Made by a program: the position numbers and the translations under genes
The notes under the pieces: model-generated
Databases searched by the model: none
What the model saw: only the letters and a program-made list of their open reading frames with translations
What the model was told of the DNA's origin: nothing
Source of the DNA: Bacillus solitudinis
Lineage (GTDB): Bacteria > Bacillota > Bacilli > Bacillales > Bacillaceae_D
NCBI RefSeq assembly: GCF_002797395.1
Contig: NZ_KZ454943.1
Location: 2,651,871 to 2,715,870, forward strand
Length of the DNA: 64,000 bases
Direction of reading: 5' to 3'
Part shown: positions 53,125 to 62,370 of the stretch, piece after piece
Numbering within the stretch: the first letter of the stretch is position 1
Layout: the number at the start of each line of letters is the position of its first letter

Positions 53125-54147
53125 ATGTGGGCACCAGATCAATTTATGGAACAGCTCTATCATGAGACATATCCTGATACTAAAAAAGAATATAATCTTG
53201 AATGGCAGGCTCAGGTAAAAAAACAATTTAATGAGGCGCTTGGTGAGTTTCCTAATAAAGACAATGAATTTAATGCAAAAACACTTGAGAGAGTAGAGTT
53301 TGAGGATTTTGTACGGATTCGCGTCGAAATAACAACGTTTGCTTCGTTAAGAGTGCCTGTTTACGTATTATTTCCTAAGGAGAACAGTGGAGAAAAACGT
53401 CCTGCGGCACTTGCTTTACACGGCCATGGCTACGGTAGTAAGGAAGTGGTTGGTTTAAACGTTGATGGAACGAACAATCTTGAAGAGCCCCCAGGCATTC
53501 ACAAAAACTTTGCGGTGGAACTTGTTCGGCGAGGAGTAATTGTCATTGCTCCTGAGTTAATTGGATTTGCTGATAGGAAGCTAGAAAAAGATTTCATCCC
53601 AGAAGCTTCGTCAAGTCATAACTCATGTTTTGCTTTAGCAAGTCAGCTTCTGTTAATGGGAAAATCTTTAGCAGGATTACGTGTAGCTGAGTGTAGAAGA
53701 GTGATAGATTATTTAACGGAGTTAGACGCGGTTGATTCAGAAAACATCGGTATTATCGGTCTATCGGGGGGAGGTCTCGTTGCAGCATATACAAGCGCTG
53801 TTGATGAAAGAGTAAAGGCAACAGTCATTTGTGGCTATACGAATACATTTAAAGGTAGCATTATTGATCGTAACCATTGTCTTGATAATTATATTCCTGG
53901 CGTATTGTCGTTTGCAGAGATGCCAGAATTAATCGGATTAATCGCGCCCCGGCCTTTATTTATTGAGTCGGGGATAGACGATCCTCTTTTCCCGATTGAA
54001 CAAGTTAAGGTTGCTGTTAAGACACTTAGAGAAATCTACCAGAATTTCGAAGCAAGTCATGTTTTAGATTCACATTATTTTAAAGGAAAACATGAAATCA
54101 GTGGGGAAGAGTCCTACGACTGGTTGATGACACAATTAAAAAAATAG
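53125..54147 (+). CDS. Alpha/beta-hydrolase, probable carbohydrate esterase
   Basis: 340 residues with an alpha/beta-hydrolase fold. The nucleophile is S214 in GLSGGG; the probable Asp lies in SGIDDPLFP and the His in FKGKHEISG. The HGHGYGSKE oxyanion region resembles acetyl xylan esterase/abhydrolase_7 proteins. Within an operon for pectin side chains, removal of acetyl groups from imported oligosaccharides is likely but not shown. GGAGGAAAG precedes the ATG and the gene is 11 bases after the GH28 gene. Confidence 0.78.
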   Translation: MWAPDQFMEQLYHETYPDTKKEYNLEWQAQVKKQFNEALGEFPNKDNEFNAKTLERVEFEDFVRIRVEITTFASLRVPVYVLFPKENSGEKRPAALALHGHGYGSKEVVGLNVDGTNNLEEPPGIHKNFAVELVRRGVIVIAPELIGFADRKLEKDFIPEASSSHNSCFALASQLLLMGKSLAGLRVAECRRVIDYLTELDAVDSENIGIIGLSGGGLVAAYTSAVDERVKATVICGYTNTFKGSIIDRNHCLDNYIPGVLSFAEMPELIGLIAPRPLFIESGIDDPLFPIEQVKVAVKTLREIYQNFEASHVLDSHYFKGKHEISGEESYDWLMTQLKK

Positions 54148-54180
54148 AAACATAGTAGCGGAGAGAAACGAGGGAGAAAA

Positions 54181-55749
54181 ATGAGTAAAGCAAAGCATGT
54201 TTGGTCAGCAGATCTTGGAGATGGGACGTTTCAAAATCCCATTATTCATGCTGACTATTCGGATCCAGATATGATTCGAGTTGGCGAAGATTTTTTCATG
54301 GTCTCATCAAGTTTTAATATGTCACCGGCGTTACCTATTTTACATTCTAAGGACTTAGTAAACTGGAAAATCATCAATCATGTTTGTGAAACATTCCCGT
54401 ATGCCCATTTTGATAGACCTCGACATGGTGAAGGAGTTTGGGCGCCGAGTATCCGTTTCCACGATGGGAAGTTTTGGGTATTCTTTGGAGCCCCGGATGA
54501 AGGGGTTTTCATGAGCAATACGGAGGATCCATTTGGTCAATGGTCACCGCTTCATCTAGTCAAGGAAGCAAAAGGATGGATCGATACTTGTCCATTTTGG
54601 GATGATGATGGTCAGGCATATCTTGTGAACGCCTTTGCAAGAAGTCGAATTGGTTTTAAACATATTCTCAACATATGTAAGATGAACCCAGATGGCACGG
54701 AGCTTCTTGATGAAGGTCAATATATATTTGATGGAACGAAGGAACATCCAACGATTGAAGGGCCAAAAATGTATAAAAGAAACGGTTACTATTACATTTT
54801 CGCTCCAGCTGGTGGGGTTGCCACAGGTTGGCAAACGATTCTTCGTTCAAAAAATATCTATGGACCTTATGAAGATAAAATTGTTCTTCATCAAGGGAAC
54901 AGTGACGTCAACGGGCCCCATCAAGGTGGTTGGGTTGAGCTTGAGTCAGGAGAGTCGTGGTTCCTTCACTTTCAAGATAAAGATGCATATGGTCGAATTG
55001 TTCATATGCAGCCGATGTATTGGGAAAATGATTGGCCTGTGATGGGACACAATGTTAATGAAGATGGTATTGGCGAGCCAGTGAACCGTTGGAAAAAACC
55101 AAATGTAGGAGTAACCTCAGATCAGATTATTGCACCACAAACTAGTGATGAGTTTAGTAGTGATAAGTTAGGCTTACAATGGCAATGGCGAGCAAATGTT
55201 AAGCATGAATGGTACTCTCTTAACGAAAAAGAGAATCAGCTTAGACTTTTCGCTAAGCAACAGCCAGAAGGAATTAAAACATTTTATGATACACCTCAAA
55301 TAGCAACTCAGAAATTTCCTGCGCCTACATTTACAGCGACAACAAAAATGTCCTTTTCTTTCGCATCGCCATATGATGCTGCAGGGATTATAGTATTTGG
55401 CTTCCACTACGCTGGATTATTGGTTAAACCAGTAAAAAATGGTTCAGGCTTAGAATTAGTTTATTTTCACGGAGAGCATGAAAATGAAACAACGAAAGAA
55501 ACTGAACAGAAAATGAAACATATTGATTCAGATACAATTTATTTTAGAGTTAGTGTGTTCGAAAAAAACAAGGAACCAAAATGTCATTTTAGCTTCAGCC
55601 TAGATGGAGACACATACGAGCAAGTAGGGGATGAGTTCACAGCAACGGTTGCAAGGTGGATTGGTGCACAAGTTGGAATGTTCTGTGTGAATAGAGACCA
55701 TCAAGCTAGTGATGGATTTACGGATGTTGACTGGTTTACTATTGAATAA
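54181..55749 (+). CDS. GH43 family glycosidase, second copy
   Basis: 522 residues, no signal peptide. The propeller starts FQNPIIHADYSDPDMIRVGE, with the base Asp in YSDPD. The tuning Asp is probably in WIDTCPFWDDDG and the acid Glu in HPTIEGPKMY. A C-terminal beta-sandwich (from about 320) resembles the GH43_C2 domain of beta-xylosidase/arabinofuranosidase subfamilies such as GH43_12. It is clearly distinct from the GH43 at 50098, so the two probably attack different side-chain linkages. Confidence 0.88.
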   Translation: MSKAKHVWSADLGDGTFQNPIIHADYSDPDMIRVGEDFFMVSSSFNMSPALPILHSKDLVNWKIINHVCETFPYAHFDRPRHGEGVWAPSIRFHDGKFWVFFGAPDEGVFMSNTEDPFGQWSPLHLVKEAKGWIDTCPFWDDDGQAYLVNAFARSRIGFKHILNICKMNPDGTELLDEGQYIFDGTKEHPTIEGPKMYKRNGYYYIFAPAGGVATGWQTILRSKNIYGPYEDKIVLHQGNSDVNGPHQGGWVELESGESWFLHFQDKDAYGRIVHMQPMYWENDWPVMGHNVNEDGIGEPVNRWKKPNVGVTSDQIIAPQTSDEFSSDKLGLQWQWRANVKHEWYSLNEKENQLRLFAKQQPEGIKTFYDTPQIATQKFPAPTFTATTKMSFSFASPYDAAGIIVFGFHYAGLLVKPVKNGSGLELVYFHGEHENETTKETEQKMKHIDSDTIYFRVSVFEKNKEPKCHFSFSLDGDTYEQVGDEFTATVARWIGAQVGMFCVNRDHQASDGFTDVDWFTIE

Positions 55750-55763
55750 GGGAGATGTAATAA

Positions 55764-56867
55764 ATGAAAACAGTTGTTAAAGGAAGATTTGCACTAGAAT
55801 GGGCAGAGAAAGCATGTCAAAGTCTTATGGGTCAATTTGAACCAATTAAGCTCCCCCCTGCAGACAGATGGCATTATCATCAAGGTGTATTTTTATGCGG
55901 GATGCATAGCGTTTGGCAGGAAACGAAAAAGGAAGAGTATTTTAATTACTTTAAAGAGTATGTAGATAAGCTTGTAGATGCAGAAGGGAATTTTTATTTT
56001 GCTAGAGATGAGCTTGATGCAATCCAACCAGGTTTGCTCCTACTTCCCCTCTACCAAGAAACGGGTGAAGAACGATACAAGGTTGCAGCAACGAAACTTA
56101 GAAATTTACTAAAAACGATTAATAAGACGTCTGAACAAGGTTTCTGGCACAAGGATAAATATCCTTATCAAATGTGGCTTGATGGTCTATATATGGCTGG
56201 TCCATTTACGGTTCAATATGGTCAACAATTTGCCGAGCCTGAGCTAGTCGACTTGGTTTTATATCAAGAATCATTAATGAGAAAGAATACAAAGGACGAG
56301 GAGTCTGGATTATATTTCCATGGGTGGGATGAAAACCGTAAGACACCATGGTGTAATCCAGAGACAGGGGCAGCACCTGAAATTTGGGGGCGGGCTCTTG
56401 GTTGGTATGGCTTAGCAGTTGTTGACATTATTGATTTACTTCCAGAAAACCACCCAAAAAGAGCAGAATTAATTTCTGTAATTAGAAATCTTGTTGAAAA
56501 CTTAGTCCGTTATCAGGATGAAAAGTCAGGGTTATGGTATCAAATAGTTAACAAAGGACATTTAGAAGACAATTGGCTCGAAAGCTCATGTTCAAGCTTA
56601 TATGTCTATACCATTGCAAAAGCAGTAAATAAAGGGTACATTGATGCCTCATACGTCGAAACAGCCCAAAAGGGTTATGAGGGAATAATCAATCATAAGA
56701 TTGAAGAGCATGAGGATGGGAGTCTATCATTAACTGGTATTTGTATTGGTACCTCAATTGGGACTTATGACTATTATGTTGCTCGTGATACGAGTGAAAA
56801 TGATTTACATGGTGTCGGGGCATTTATTCTTGCTAGCATGCAAATGCATCAATTAAAGAGCCAGTAG
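55764..56867 (+). CDS. Unsaturated uronyl hydrolase, GH105, second copy
   Basis: 367 residues, no signal peptide, catalytic D140 in WLDGLYMAGPF, with the GH105 motifs GRALGWYGLAVVDI and WLESSCSSLYVY. It differs clearly from the GH105 at 31360, so one may prefer unsaturated rhamnogalacturonan and the other unsaturated oligogalacturonate, as suggested for YteR and YesR in B. subtilis. Last hydrolase of the operon. Confidence 0.9.
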   Translation: MKTVVKGRFALEWAEKACQSLMGQFEPIKLPPADRWHYHQGVFLCGMHSVWQETKKEEYFNYFKEYVDKLVDAEGNFYFARDELDAIQPGLLLLPLYQETGEERYKVAATKLRNLLKTINKTSEQGFWHKDKYPYQMWLDGLYMAGPFTVQYGQQFAEPELVDLVLYQESLMRKNTKDEESGLYFHGWDENRKTPWCNPETGAAPEIWGRALGWYGLAVVDIIDLLPENHPKRAELISVIRNLVENLVRYQDEKSGLWYQIVNKGHLEDNWLESSCSSLYVYTIAKAVNKGYIDASYVETAQKGYEGIINHKIEEHEDGSLSLTGICIGTSIGTYDYYVARDTSENDLHGVGAFILASMQMHQLKSQ

Positions 56868-56875
56868 AGCCAGTA

Positions 56876-56901
56876 AGAGGGTTCTCCTCCCTTTTTTTAA
56901 A
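56876..56901 (+). terminator. Possible terminator of the hydrolase operon
   Basis: GAGG pairs with CCTC over a short loop, followed by seven T. The stem is short, so this is tentative. Confidence 0.4.
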
Positions 56902-56992
56902 AAGCCTCAAGCAATGAGTGAAACAAAGGGAACCGTTGTCAAACCTTTTATTCACTTTAAAGCGTAATCCAAAAAACCTTTCTTCTAAAATG

Positions 56993-57032
56993 CCTTAATA
57001 GACAAGAATCCTAGATTTTCCGTCTATTAAGG
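56993..57032 (+). other. Inverted repeat upstream of the YteS-like gene
   Basis: CCTTAATAGAC (56993-57003) and GTCTATTAAGG (57022-57032) form an 11-bp repeat that ends just before TATAAT (57035-57040). It could be a regulator site or a leader structure. Confidence 0.5.
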
Positions 57033-57083
57033 TATTATAATTGTGGTAGCATATAGTAGAGAAAAAGAAGAGTAGGTGGAGTT

Positions 57084-57623
57084 ATGAAACAAGTGTTGAG
57101 ATGGTTTGCTTTAATTACTGTTGCATTAGGTTTGACGGCATGTGGTGGGGACGAGGTTGAGACAATTAAAATCGCTTTTTATTCAGGTTTATCCCATGAT
57201 TTGGCTGATGATATAGAAGTGATGGTAGGAAATGGCTTGGGTGAAATGGTAGAGGAACCGACCATAGAACTACATCCAGGAATGTATGAGAGACTAATAG
57301 TGGATTTAGCTACCCATGAAGGGGATCTTTTGATACTAAGAGAAGAACTCATGTCAATGGCATTTGATTCAGAGGGTCTAATTCCTTTAGATGCCGCGAT
57401 TGATGAGGCATTTTTTTCTCAAATTTCATCCCGTTATAAGGATGTGAATGAGGAAACAGGAGAGCAGCATGTGTATGCGATTCCATTAGAGAATGACTCC
57501 TTATTCCTACGTGAGTTAGGAGTGGAACTTGAAGAGCCTTTAATTGCCATAGTTCCTATATTTAGTGATTACTATGATGAGGCTATCGAAGTCATTGCCC
57601 ACTTGGCACAAAAGGAGGAGTAA
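57084..57623 (+). CDS. YteS-like lipoprotein
   Basis: 179 residues with a signal peptide and lipobox LTAC (C20), so surface-anchored. The mature part is acidic and looks like half of a periplasmic-binding fold (IKIAFYSGLSHDLADD, HVYAIPLENDSLFL). The size and position next to a DUF624 gene in a rhamnogalacturonan region resemble B. subtilis YteS. Function is unknown; a role in transport or sensing is possible. Confidence 0.65.
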   Translation: MKQVLRWFALITVALGLTACGGDEVETIKIAFYSGLSHDLADDIEVMVGNGLGEMVEEPTIELHPGMYERLIVDLATHEGDLLILREELMSMAFDSEGLIPLDAAIDEAFFSQISSRYKDVNEETGEQHVYAIPLENDSLFLRELGVELEEPLIAIVPIFSDYYDEAIEVIAHLAQKEE

Positions 57624-57628
57624 CCACA

Positions 57629-58261
57629 ATGGAAATGGGAGGATTGATGGGAGGCTTCTACAGGGTCAGTGTGTGGGTTGCGCGTTTTGCGTACATTAAT
57701 ATACTATGGATTGTATTTACCCTTATGGGGCTTATTGTCTTAGGATTTATGCCTGCTACGGTAGCAATGTTTTCGATAATGAGAAAATGGGTGACAGGTC
57801 ATCACGATATCCCCGTTTTCCAAACATTTTGGATTCACTATAAATCTGAGTTTCTTAAATCAAATATTATTGGTTTGTTTGTTATTTTATTAGGAATCAT
57901 TCTTTATATTAATTTCATGTTTGCGCAAGTGCCTGGTACGGTTATGATGGTGATTCGTTATGTGCTTCTTTTTGTAAGCGTACTTTATATTGTAATGGTT
58001 CTTTATCTCTTTCCAACGTATTGTACATTTGAATTAAAAATTCCTGTTTTGTTGAAAACAGCACTTCTGCTAGGTTTGGCTTATCCTCAATTTACGATTT
58101 TAATGGTAGTTGGGGTACTGCTTATTCAAACTTTACTTATGTATGTCCCAGGGTTAATTCCATTCTTTGCAGCAAGTTTTTTAAGTTACACTCTCATGTG
58201 GATTGCACAAAGAGTCTTTAACAGAGTTAAGAAAAAAGAAGAAATGCTTCAACAAAGTTAG
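57629..58261 (+). CDS. DUF624 membrane protein (YesL/YteU family)
   Basis: 210 residues with about five membrane helices. The start GGLMGGFYRVSVWVARFAYI and the PATVAMFSIMRKWV segment are typical of the DUF624 family, to which B. subtilis YesL and YteU belong. Members are regularly found beside LplB/LplC-type sugar transporters; their biochemical role is not known. It begins five bases after the YteS-like gene. Confidence 0.82.
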   Translation: MEMGGLMGGFYRVSVWVARFAYINILWIVFTLMGLIVLGFMPATVAMFSIMRKWVTGHHDIPVFQTFWIHYKSEFLKSNIIGLFVILLGIILYINFMFAQVPGTVMMVIRYVLLFVSVLYIVMVLYLFPTYCTFELKIPVLLKTALLLGLAYPQFTILMVVGVLLIQTLLMYVPGLIPFFAASFLSYTLMWIAQRVFNRVKKKEEMLQQS

Positions 58262-58283
58262 CAATTAGCTATAGGCAATGCTT

Positions 58284-58330
58284 AAGGGGTATTACAAAAA
58301 GGTTTTTCACCTTTTGTAATACCTTTTTCC
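58284..58330 (+). terminator. Terminator after the DUF624 gene
   Basis: AAGGGGTATTACAAAAAGGT pairs with ACCTTTTGTAATACCTTTTT around a short loop. Confidence 0.9.
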
Positions 58331-58412
58331 CTATTCGCTGAATAAAGAAGTTTAAAGTGGTGAAAATATTATAGAAAGGGATATTATGTATAAAATGGTA
58401 GGAGTGAGTGAT

Positions 58413-60017
58413 TTGAGCAAAAACGAAAAAGACTTGTACATACGCCCCAAGGCAGCCACTGAAGAAGAGATGTTAACGAACCGACAAGGTCACCCTGTCA
58501 CAAACAACCATAATGTTCGTACAGTGGGGAATCGTGGCCCAATAACCCTTGAAAATTATGATTATTTAGAAAAGATTAGTCACTTTGACCGCGAACGAAT
58601 TCCTGAGCGGGTCGTTCATGCACGCGGTGCTGGGGCGCATGGTTATTTTGAGGCGTATGGTACTGCAGGAGATGAGCCAATTTCTAAATATACAAGAGCT
58701 AATTTATTCCAAGAAAAGGGTAAAAAAACACCTGTCTTTGTACGTTTTTCAAGTGTTGTTCATGGCGGTCATTCCCCCGAAACATTACGTGATCCTCGAG
58801 GTTTTGCAGTAAAGTTTTATACAGAGGATGGAAACTGGGACTTGGTTGGTAATAACCTGAAAATCTTCTTCATCCGTGACCCTTTAAAGTTTCCGGATTT
58901 GGTCCATGCGTTTAAGCCTGACCCACTAACGAATGTTCAAGATGGAGAACGAATATTTGATTTTATCTCCCAAACGCCAGAAGCCATGCATATGATTACC
59001 TTTTTATTTTCACCATGGGGTATCCCAGCAAACTATCGTCAGATGCAGGGTTCTGGTGTTAATACATATAAATGGGTGAATAAAGAAGGAACGGGTGTCC
59101 TAGTAAAATACCACTGGGAACCAAAACAAGGAATCCGCAATTTGAAACAGGATGAAGCGGAGCAGGTCCAAGCGAAAAATTTTAACCATGCAACTCAGGA
59201 TTTGTATGAAGCTATCGAAAAAGGTGACTTTCCAGAGTGGGAGCTATTCGTACAGATACTAAGTGATGATGAGCACCCGGAGCTAGATTTTGATCCATTA
59301 GACCCTACAAAGTTATGGTATAAAGAAGATTTTCCATGGGTACCAGTAGGCAAGATGGTACTTAATAAAAATCCTGAAGATTATTTTGCTGAAGTAGAGC
59401 AGGTTGCATTTGGAACAGGTGTTATAGTTGATGGATTAGATTTTTCTGATGATAAACTTCTTCAAGGAAGAACCTTCTCTTATTCTGATACGCAACGTCA
59501 CCGAGTTGGCACAAATTATTTGCAATTACCAATTAATTCTCCAAAAAAACATGTGGCAACAAATCAACGTGGTGGACAAATGGAGTATCGTGTTGATAAA
59601 GGCAAGAGTCAGAATCCCCATGTGAATTATGAACCCTCTGTATTAGGTGGGTTAAAAGAATCCAAAAACGATGGGATCGAGCATACACCGAGAATTGAAG
59701 GAAACCTTGTAAGAGAAACGATCGATCGCCGTAATGATTATGGACAAGCTGGAAAAACGTATAGACGATTTTCAGAGTGGGAGAAGGACGAACTAATTAA
59801 GAATCTTGTTACTACTTTAAAACCATGTGTTCAAGAAATCCAAAATCAAATGGTAAATCATTTGATCCAATGTGATAAAGATTATGGAACGAGACTGAAA
59901 GATGGCTTAGAGAAGGCGCGGGACAAGATGTCGTCTCGAAATTCAATCGGCGGAAATGATGCTGATGAAGCTGTAAATCAAGCTGAACAAATGAGCCATC
60001 CTTCCGATCCTTATTGA
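58413..60017 (+). CDS. katA: Heme catalase (KatA type)
   Basis: 534 residues, a monofunctional heme catalase breaking down hydrogen peroxide in the cytoplasm. Essential H69 in [12 protein letters not shown]147 in GNNLKIFF, and the proximal heme ligand Y357 in [12 protein letters not shown]. The chain length is slightly above small-subunit clade 3 enzymes, with a hydrophilic C-terminal tail. TTG 58413 is preferred because TAGGAG (58399-58404) is eight bases upstream and the protein then begins MSKNEKDLY; an in-frame ATG at 58386 is the alternative. The neighbouring dps gene suggests an oxidative-stress pair. Confidence 0.94.
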   Translation: MSKNEKDLYIRPKAATEEEMLTNRQGHPVTNNHNVRTVGNRGPITLENYDYLEKISHFDRERIPERVVHARGAGAHGYFEAYGTAGDEPISKYTRANLFQEKGKKTPVFVRFSSVVHGGHSPETLRDPRGFAVKFYTEDGNWDLVGNNLKIFFIRDPLKFPDLVHAFKPDPLTNVQDGERIFDFISQTPEAMHMITFLFSPWGIPANYRQMQGSGVNTYKWVNKEGTGVLVKYHWEPKQGIRNLKQDEAEQVQAKNFNHATQDLYEAIEKGDFPEWELFVQILSDDEHPELDFDPLDPTKLWYKEDFPWVPVGKMVLNKNPEDYFAEVEQVAFGTGVIVDGLDFSDDKLLQGRTFSYSDTQRHRVGTNYLQLPINSPKKHVATNQRGGQMEYRVDKGKSQNPHVNYEPSVLGGLKESKNDGIEHTPRIEGNLVRETIDRRNDYGQAGKTYRRFSEWEKDELIKNLVTTLKPCVQEIQNQMVNHLIQCDKDYGTRLKDGLEKARDKMSSRNSIGGNDADEAVNQAEQMSHPSDPY

Positions 60018-60061
60018 GATAAAGGGTTTGCTCTAAATTAACAGTTTATATTAAATACTAC

Positions 60062-60090
60062 TTGATAATTATTATAATTAGAGGTATACT
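60062..60090 (+). promoter_or_regulatory. dps promoter with PerR box
   Basis: TTGATA (60062-60067), a 17-base spacer, TATACT (60085-60090). TGATAATTATTATAA at 60063-60077 matches 14 of 15 positions of the PerR consensus TTATAATNATTATAA and overlaps the -35 and spacer. Derepression by peroxide or metal limitation is expected by analogy with mrgA. Confidence 0.8.
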
Positions 60091-60120
60091 AAGTATAGAT
60101 TTTAAAAGGAGCGTGAAGAC

Positions 60121-60555
60121 TTGACGAATTTAAAACAAACGTTAAATACTCAATTAGCAAATTGGAATGTTATTAATACGAAGCTACACAATTACCATTG
60201 GTATGTAACAGGTCCGGATTTTTTTACATTACACGCAAAATTTGAGGAGTATTATACACAAGCTGCAACATATATTGATGAGATTGCAGAGCGAATTTTA
60301 ACTATTAAGGAAAAGCCGGTTGCAACACTTAAAGAGTATTTAGAGGTTGCAACGATTAAGGAAGCTAGCAATACGGAGGAACCTCGAGATATGGTCGCTA
60401 CGATTGCAAAGGACTTTGAACAAATTATCAATGAATCATCTACATTAATCGAATTAGCTACAAAGGCAGATGATGAATCAACTGCTGATATGTTTATTCA
60501 AATTAAAACTTCGTTAGAGCAGCATGTTTGGATGTTAAATGCATATCTAGGGTAA
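60121..60555 (+). CDS. dps: Dps/MrgA ferritin-like DNA-protection protein
   Basis: 144 residues. It holds the Dps ferroxidase-centre residues in HNYHWYVTGPDFFTLHAKFE and DEIAERILTI. Such proteins form 12-mers that oxidise and store iron with peroxide and shield DNA. TTG 60121 follows AAAGGAGCG. A PerR box in its promoter supports the MrgA-like role. Confidence 0.92.
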   Translation: MTNLKQTLNTQLANWNVINTKLHNYHWYVTGPDFFTLHAKFEEYYTQAATYIDEIAERILTIKEKPVATLKEYLEVATIKEASNTEEPRDMVATIAKDFEQIINESSTLIELATKADDESTADMFIQIKTSLEQHVWMLNAYLG

Positions 60556-60576
60556 GGGCGGTGACATAAGGGCGGT

Positions 60577-60611
60577 GACACGAGTGATTATGATGCTCGT
60601 GTCCTTTTTTT
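60577..60611 (+). terminator. Terminator after dps
   Basis: GACACGAG (60577-60584) pairs with CTCGTGTC (60596-60603), then seven T. It is preceded by a direct repeat of TAAGGGCGGTGACA. Confidence 0.85.
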
Positions 60612-60824
60612 ACTTCTAAGAAAGGTGCTGCGCAGCCTTTCTTAGAAGTAAAAAAGTGATAAATAGTTTGAAGTGATTCAAGGAACCTAATTGAGTGATA
60701 CAAAGAAGAGCAATGGCTCCGCACACTGCGCGTCCTCTACAAGAAAAGCATTTGTAGAGGACTTAAAACCTGGCAGTGGCTCCACACATTGCATAAGAAA
60801 GGCTGCTGCGCAGCCTTTCTTATG
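60607..60824. repeat. Cluster of nested hairpin repeats
   Basis: Three stems in 220 bases. TTACTTCTAAGAAAGG is paired around GCTGCGCAG (about 60610-60655). GTCCTCTACAA pairs with TTGTAGAGGAC (60732-60762). CATAAGAAAGGCTGC pairs perfectly with GCAGCCTTTCTTATG (60792-60824, 3-base loop). The outer two share the AAGAAAGG/CCTTTCTT arms and the GCTGCGCAGC core. GCAATGGCTCC...CACTGC and GCAGTGGCTCC...CATTGC flank the middle hairpin and are complementary to each other. Confidence 0.7.
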
Positions 60825-60905
60825 TTTAACTTTGACTTTTAAAAGGGAATTAAATAATAAACAAGAATTAATAAAGATGAGAAGGATTATGAAAGGGGAA
60901 CGAAG

Positions 60906-62315
60906 ATGAATATGCTTATTAATGGTAAATGGGTAGGGAGTGATTTGCCTTCTATTGATGTTGTAAATCCAGCAACAGGTGAGCTAGTAGGCACGATCCC
61001 AAATGGCCAGAGTGATGAAGCGAAGGGCGCTGTGGACGCTGCACAAGAAGCCTTCGTGAGTTGGTCGTCGAAAACGGCAGGAGAAAGAAGTACAGTGCTC
61101 ATGGATTGGTTTAAGCTGATTCAAGAGCATCAGAACGAGATTGCGACGATTATGACGAAGGAGCAGGGTAAGCCGTTTAATGAGGCTTTAGGTGAGGTAG
61201 CTTATGCAAATTCGTTTATTCAATGGTATGCAGAGGAAGGAAAACGTGTATACGGGGAGACGATTCCTGCTTCCGTTCCTAATAAACGTCTTTTTGTTCA
61301 AAAGCAACCAGTGGGTGTCATTGCTGCAATAACACCATGGAATTTCCCTGCGGCAATGATTACGAGAAAGGTGGCACCCGCTTTGGCAGTTGGTTGTACT
61401 GCCGTCATTAAACCTGCTGAACAAACGCCGCTAACTGCTTTAAAGTTAGCTGAATTAGCGGTAGAAGCAGGAATGCCACAAGGTGTGTTAAACGTAGTTA
61501 CAGGAGATGCAAAAACAATTGCTGATGTATGGCAAAAGGATGAAAGAGTCCGTAAACTGACATTTACAGGGTCAACAGAAGTAGGGAAGCTACTGATGAG
61601 CGGCGCGGCACAAACAGTAAAAAAAATCTCTCTTGAATTAGGAGGGCACGCTCCTTTTATTATTATGGATGATGCGGATTTAGATGTTGCGGTTACTCAA
61701 GTGATTGGTTCCAAGTTTAGAAATGCTGGGCAAACCTGTGTCTGTGCAAATCGAATTTATGTGGCAACAGAAATTAAAGAAGACTTCTTGCAGAAATTTG
61801 AGGAAGCGGTTAGGCAATTAAAAGTAGGGAATGGACTGGAGGAAGGCATCGAAATTGGACCTCTAATTGATGAGTCTGCTGTAAAGAAGGTTAGAACTCA
61901 TATCGAAGATGCTACAGCACAAGGCGCCAAAGTGCGCACAGGTGGTAAGGTACGAGAGGGACAATTCTTTGAGCCGACGATTATTGAAAATGTAACGGAA
62001 GATATGCTATGTATGAAAGAAGAAACCTTTGGACCGGTGGCGCCAGTCTCCACCTTCGACACGGAAGAAGAAGTTATTCAACGAGCAAATAATACACCAT
62101 ACGGATTAGCTGCCTATGTCATTACCCGCGATATTGGTCGAGCCATACGTATAAGTGAAAAACTAGAATATGGTATCGTGGGCATTAATGATGGTCTACC
62201 TTCTGTTCCTCAAGCTCCGTTCGGCGGCTGGAAGGAAAGTGGGATTGGTAGAGAAGGTGGGCATTATGGCTTGGATGAGTTTTTAGAAGTCAAATATATA
62301 TCAGTCGCTTTTTAA
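60906..62315 (+). CDS. gabD: NAD(P)-dependent aldehyde dehydrogenase, succinate-semialdehyde type
   Basis: 469 residues. Catalytic C278 in GQTCVCANR and general base E244 in LELGGHAP. ITPWNFPAAMITRKVAPALA and TFTGSTEVGK are typical of the succinate-semialdehyde (GabD) branch. It would oxidise succinate semialdehyde to succinate; alpha-ketoglutarate semialdehyde, formed in some sugar-acid routes, is an alternative given the setting. GAAAGGGGAACG precedes the start. Single gene with a terminator shared with the convergent gene. Confidence 0.85.
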   Translation: MNMLINGKWVGSDLPSIDVVNPATGELVGTIPNGQSDEAKGAVDAAQEAFVSWSSKTAGERSTVLMDWFKLIQEHQNEIATIMTKEQGKPFNEALGEVAYANSFIQWYAEEGKRVYGETIPASVPNKRLFVQKQPVGVIAAITPWNFPAAMITRKVAPALAVGCTAVIKPAEQTPLTALKLAELAVEAGMPQGVLNVVTGDAKTIADVWQKDERVRKLTFTGSTEVGKLLMSGAAQTVKKISLELGGHAPFIIMDDADLDVAVTQVIGSKFRNAGQTCVCANRIYVATEIKEDFLQKFEEAVRQLKVGNGLEEGIEIGPLIDESAVKKVRTHIEDATAQGAKVRTGGKVREGQFFEPTIIENVTEDMLCMKEETFGPVAPVSTFDTEEEVIQRANNTPYGLAAYVITRDIGRAIRISEKLEYGIVGINDGLPSVPQAPFGGWKESGIGREGGHYGLDEFLEVKYISVAF

Positions 62316-62338
62316 GAGGTTTCATGTTTCAACGTTTA

Positions 62339-62370
62339 AGAACCAGTGAGTTAACTCACTGGTTCTTTCA
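62339..62370. terminator. Shared terminator between convergent genes
   Basis: AAGAACCAGTGAG pairs with CTCACTGGTTCTT around TTAA. The loop and stem include the stop codon of the minus-strand gene, so termination and translation stop are physically combined. Confidence 0.85.

Noticed and set aside
58330-58385. PerR box before catalase
   Set aside because: The best alignment around GTGAAAATATTATAG matches only about 9 of 14 informative positions, too weak compared with the 14/15 site at dps.
60607-60824. CRISPR array
   Set aside because: The repeats are inverted hairpins of differing sequence, not evenly spaced direct repeats with unique spacers.
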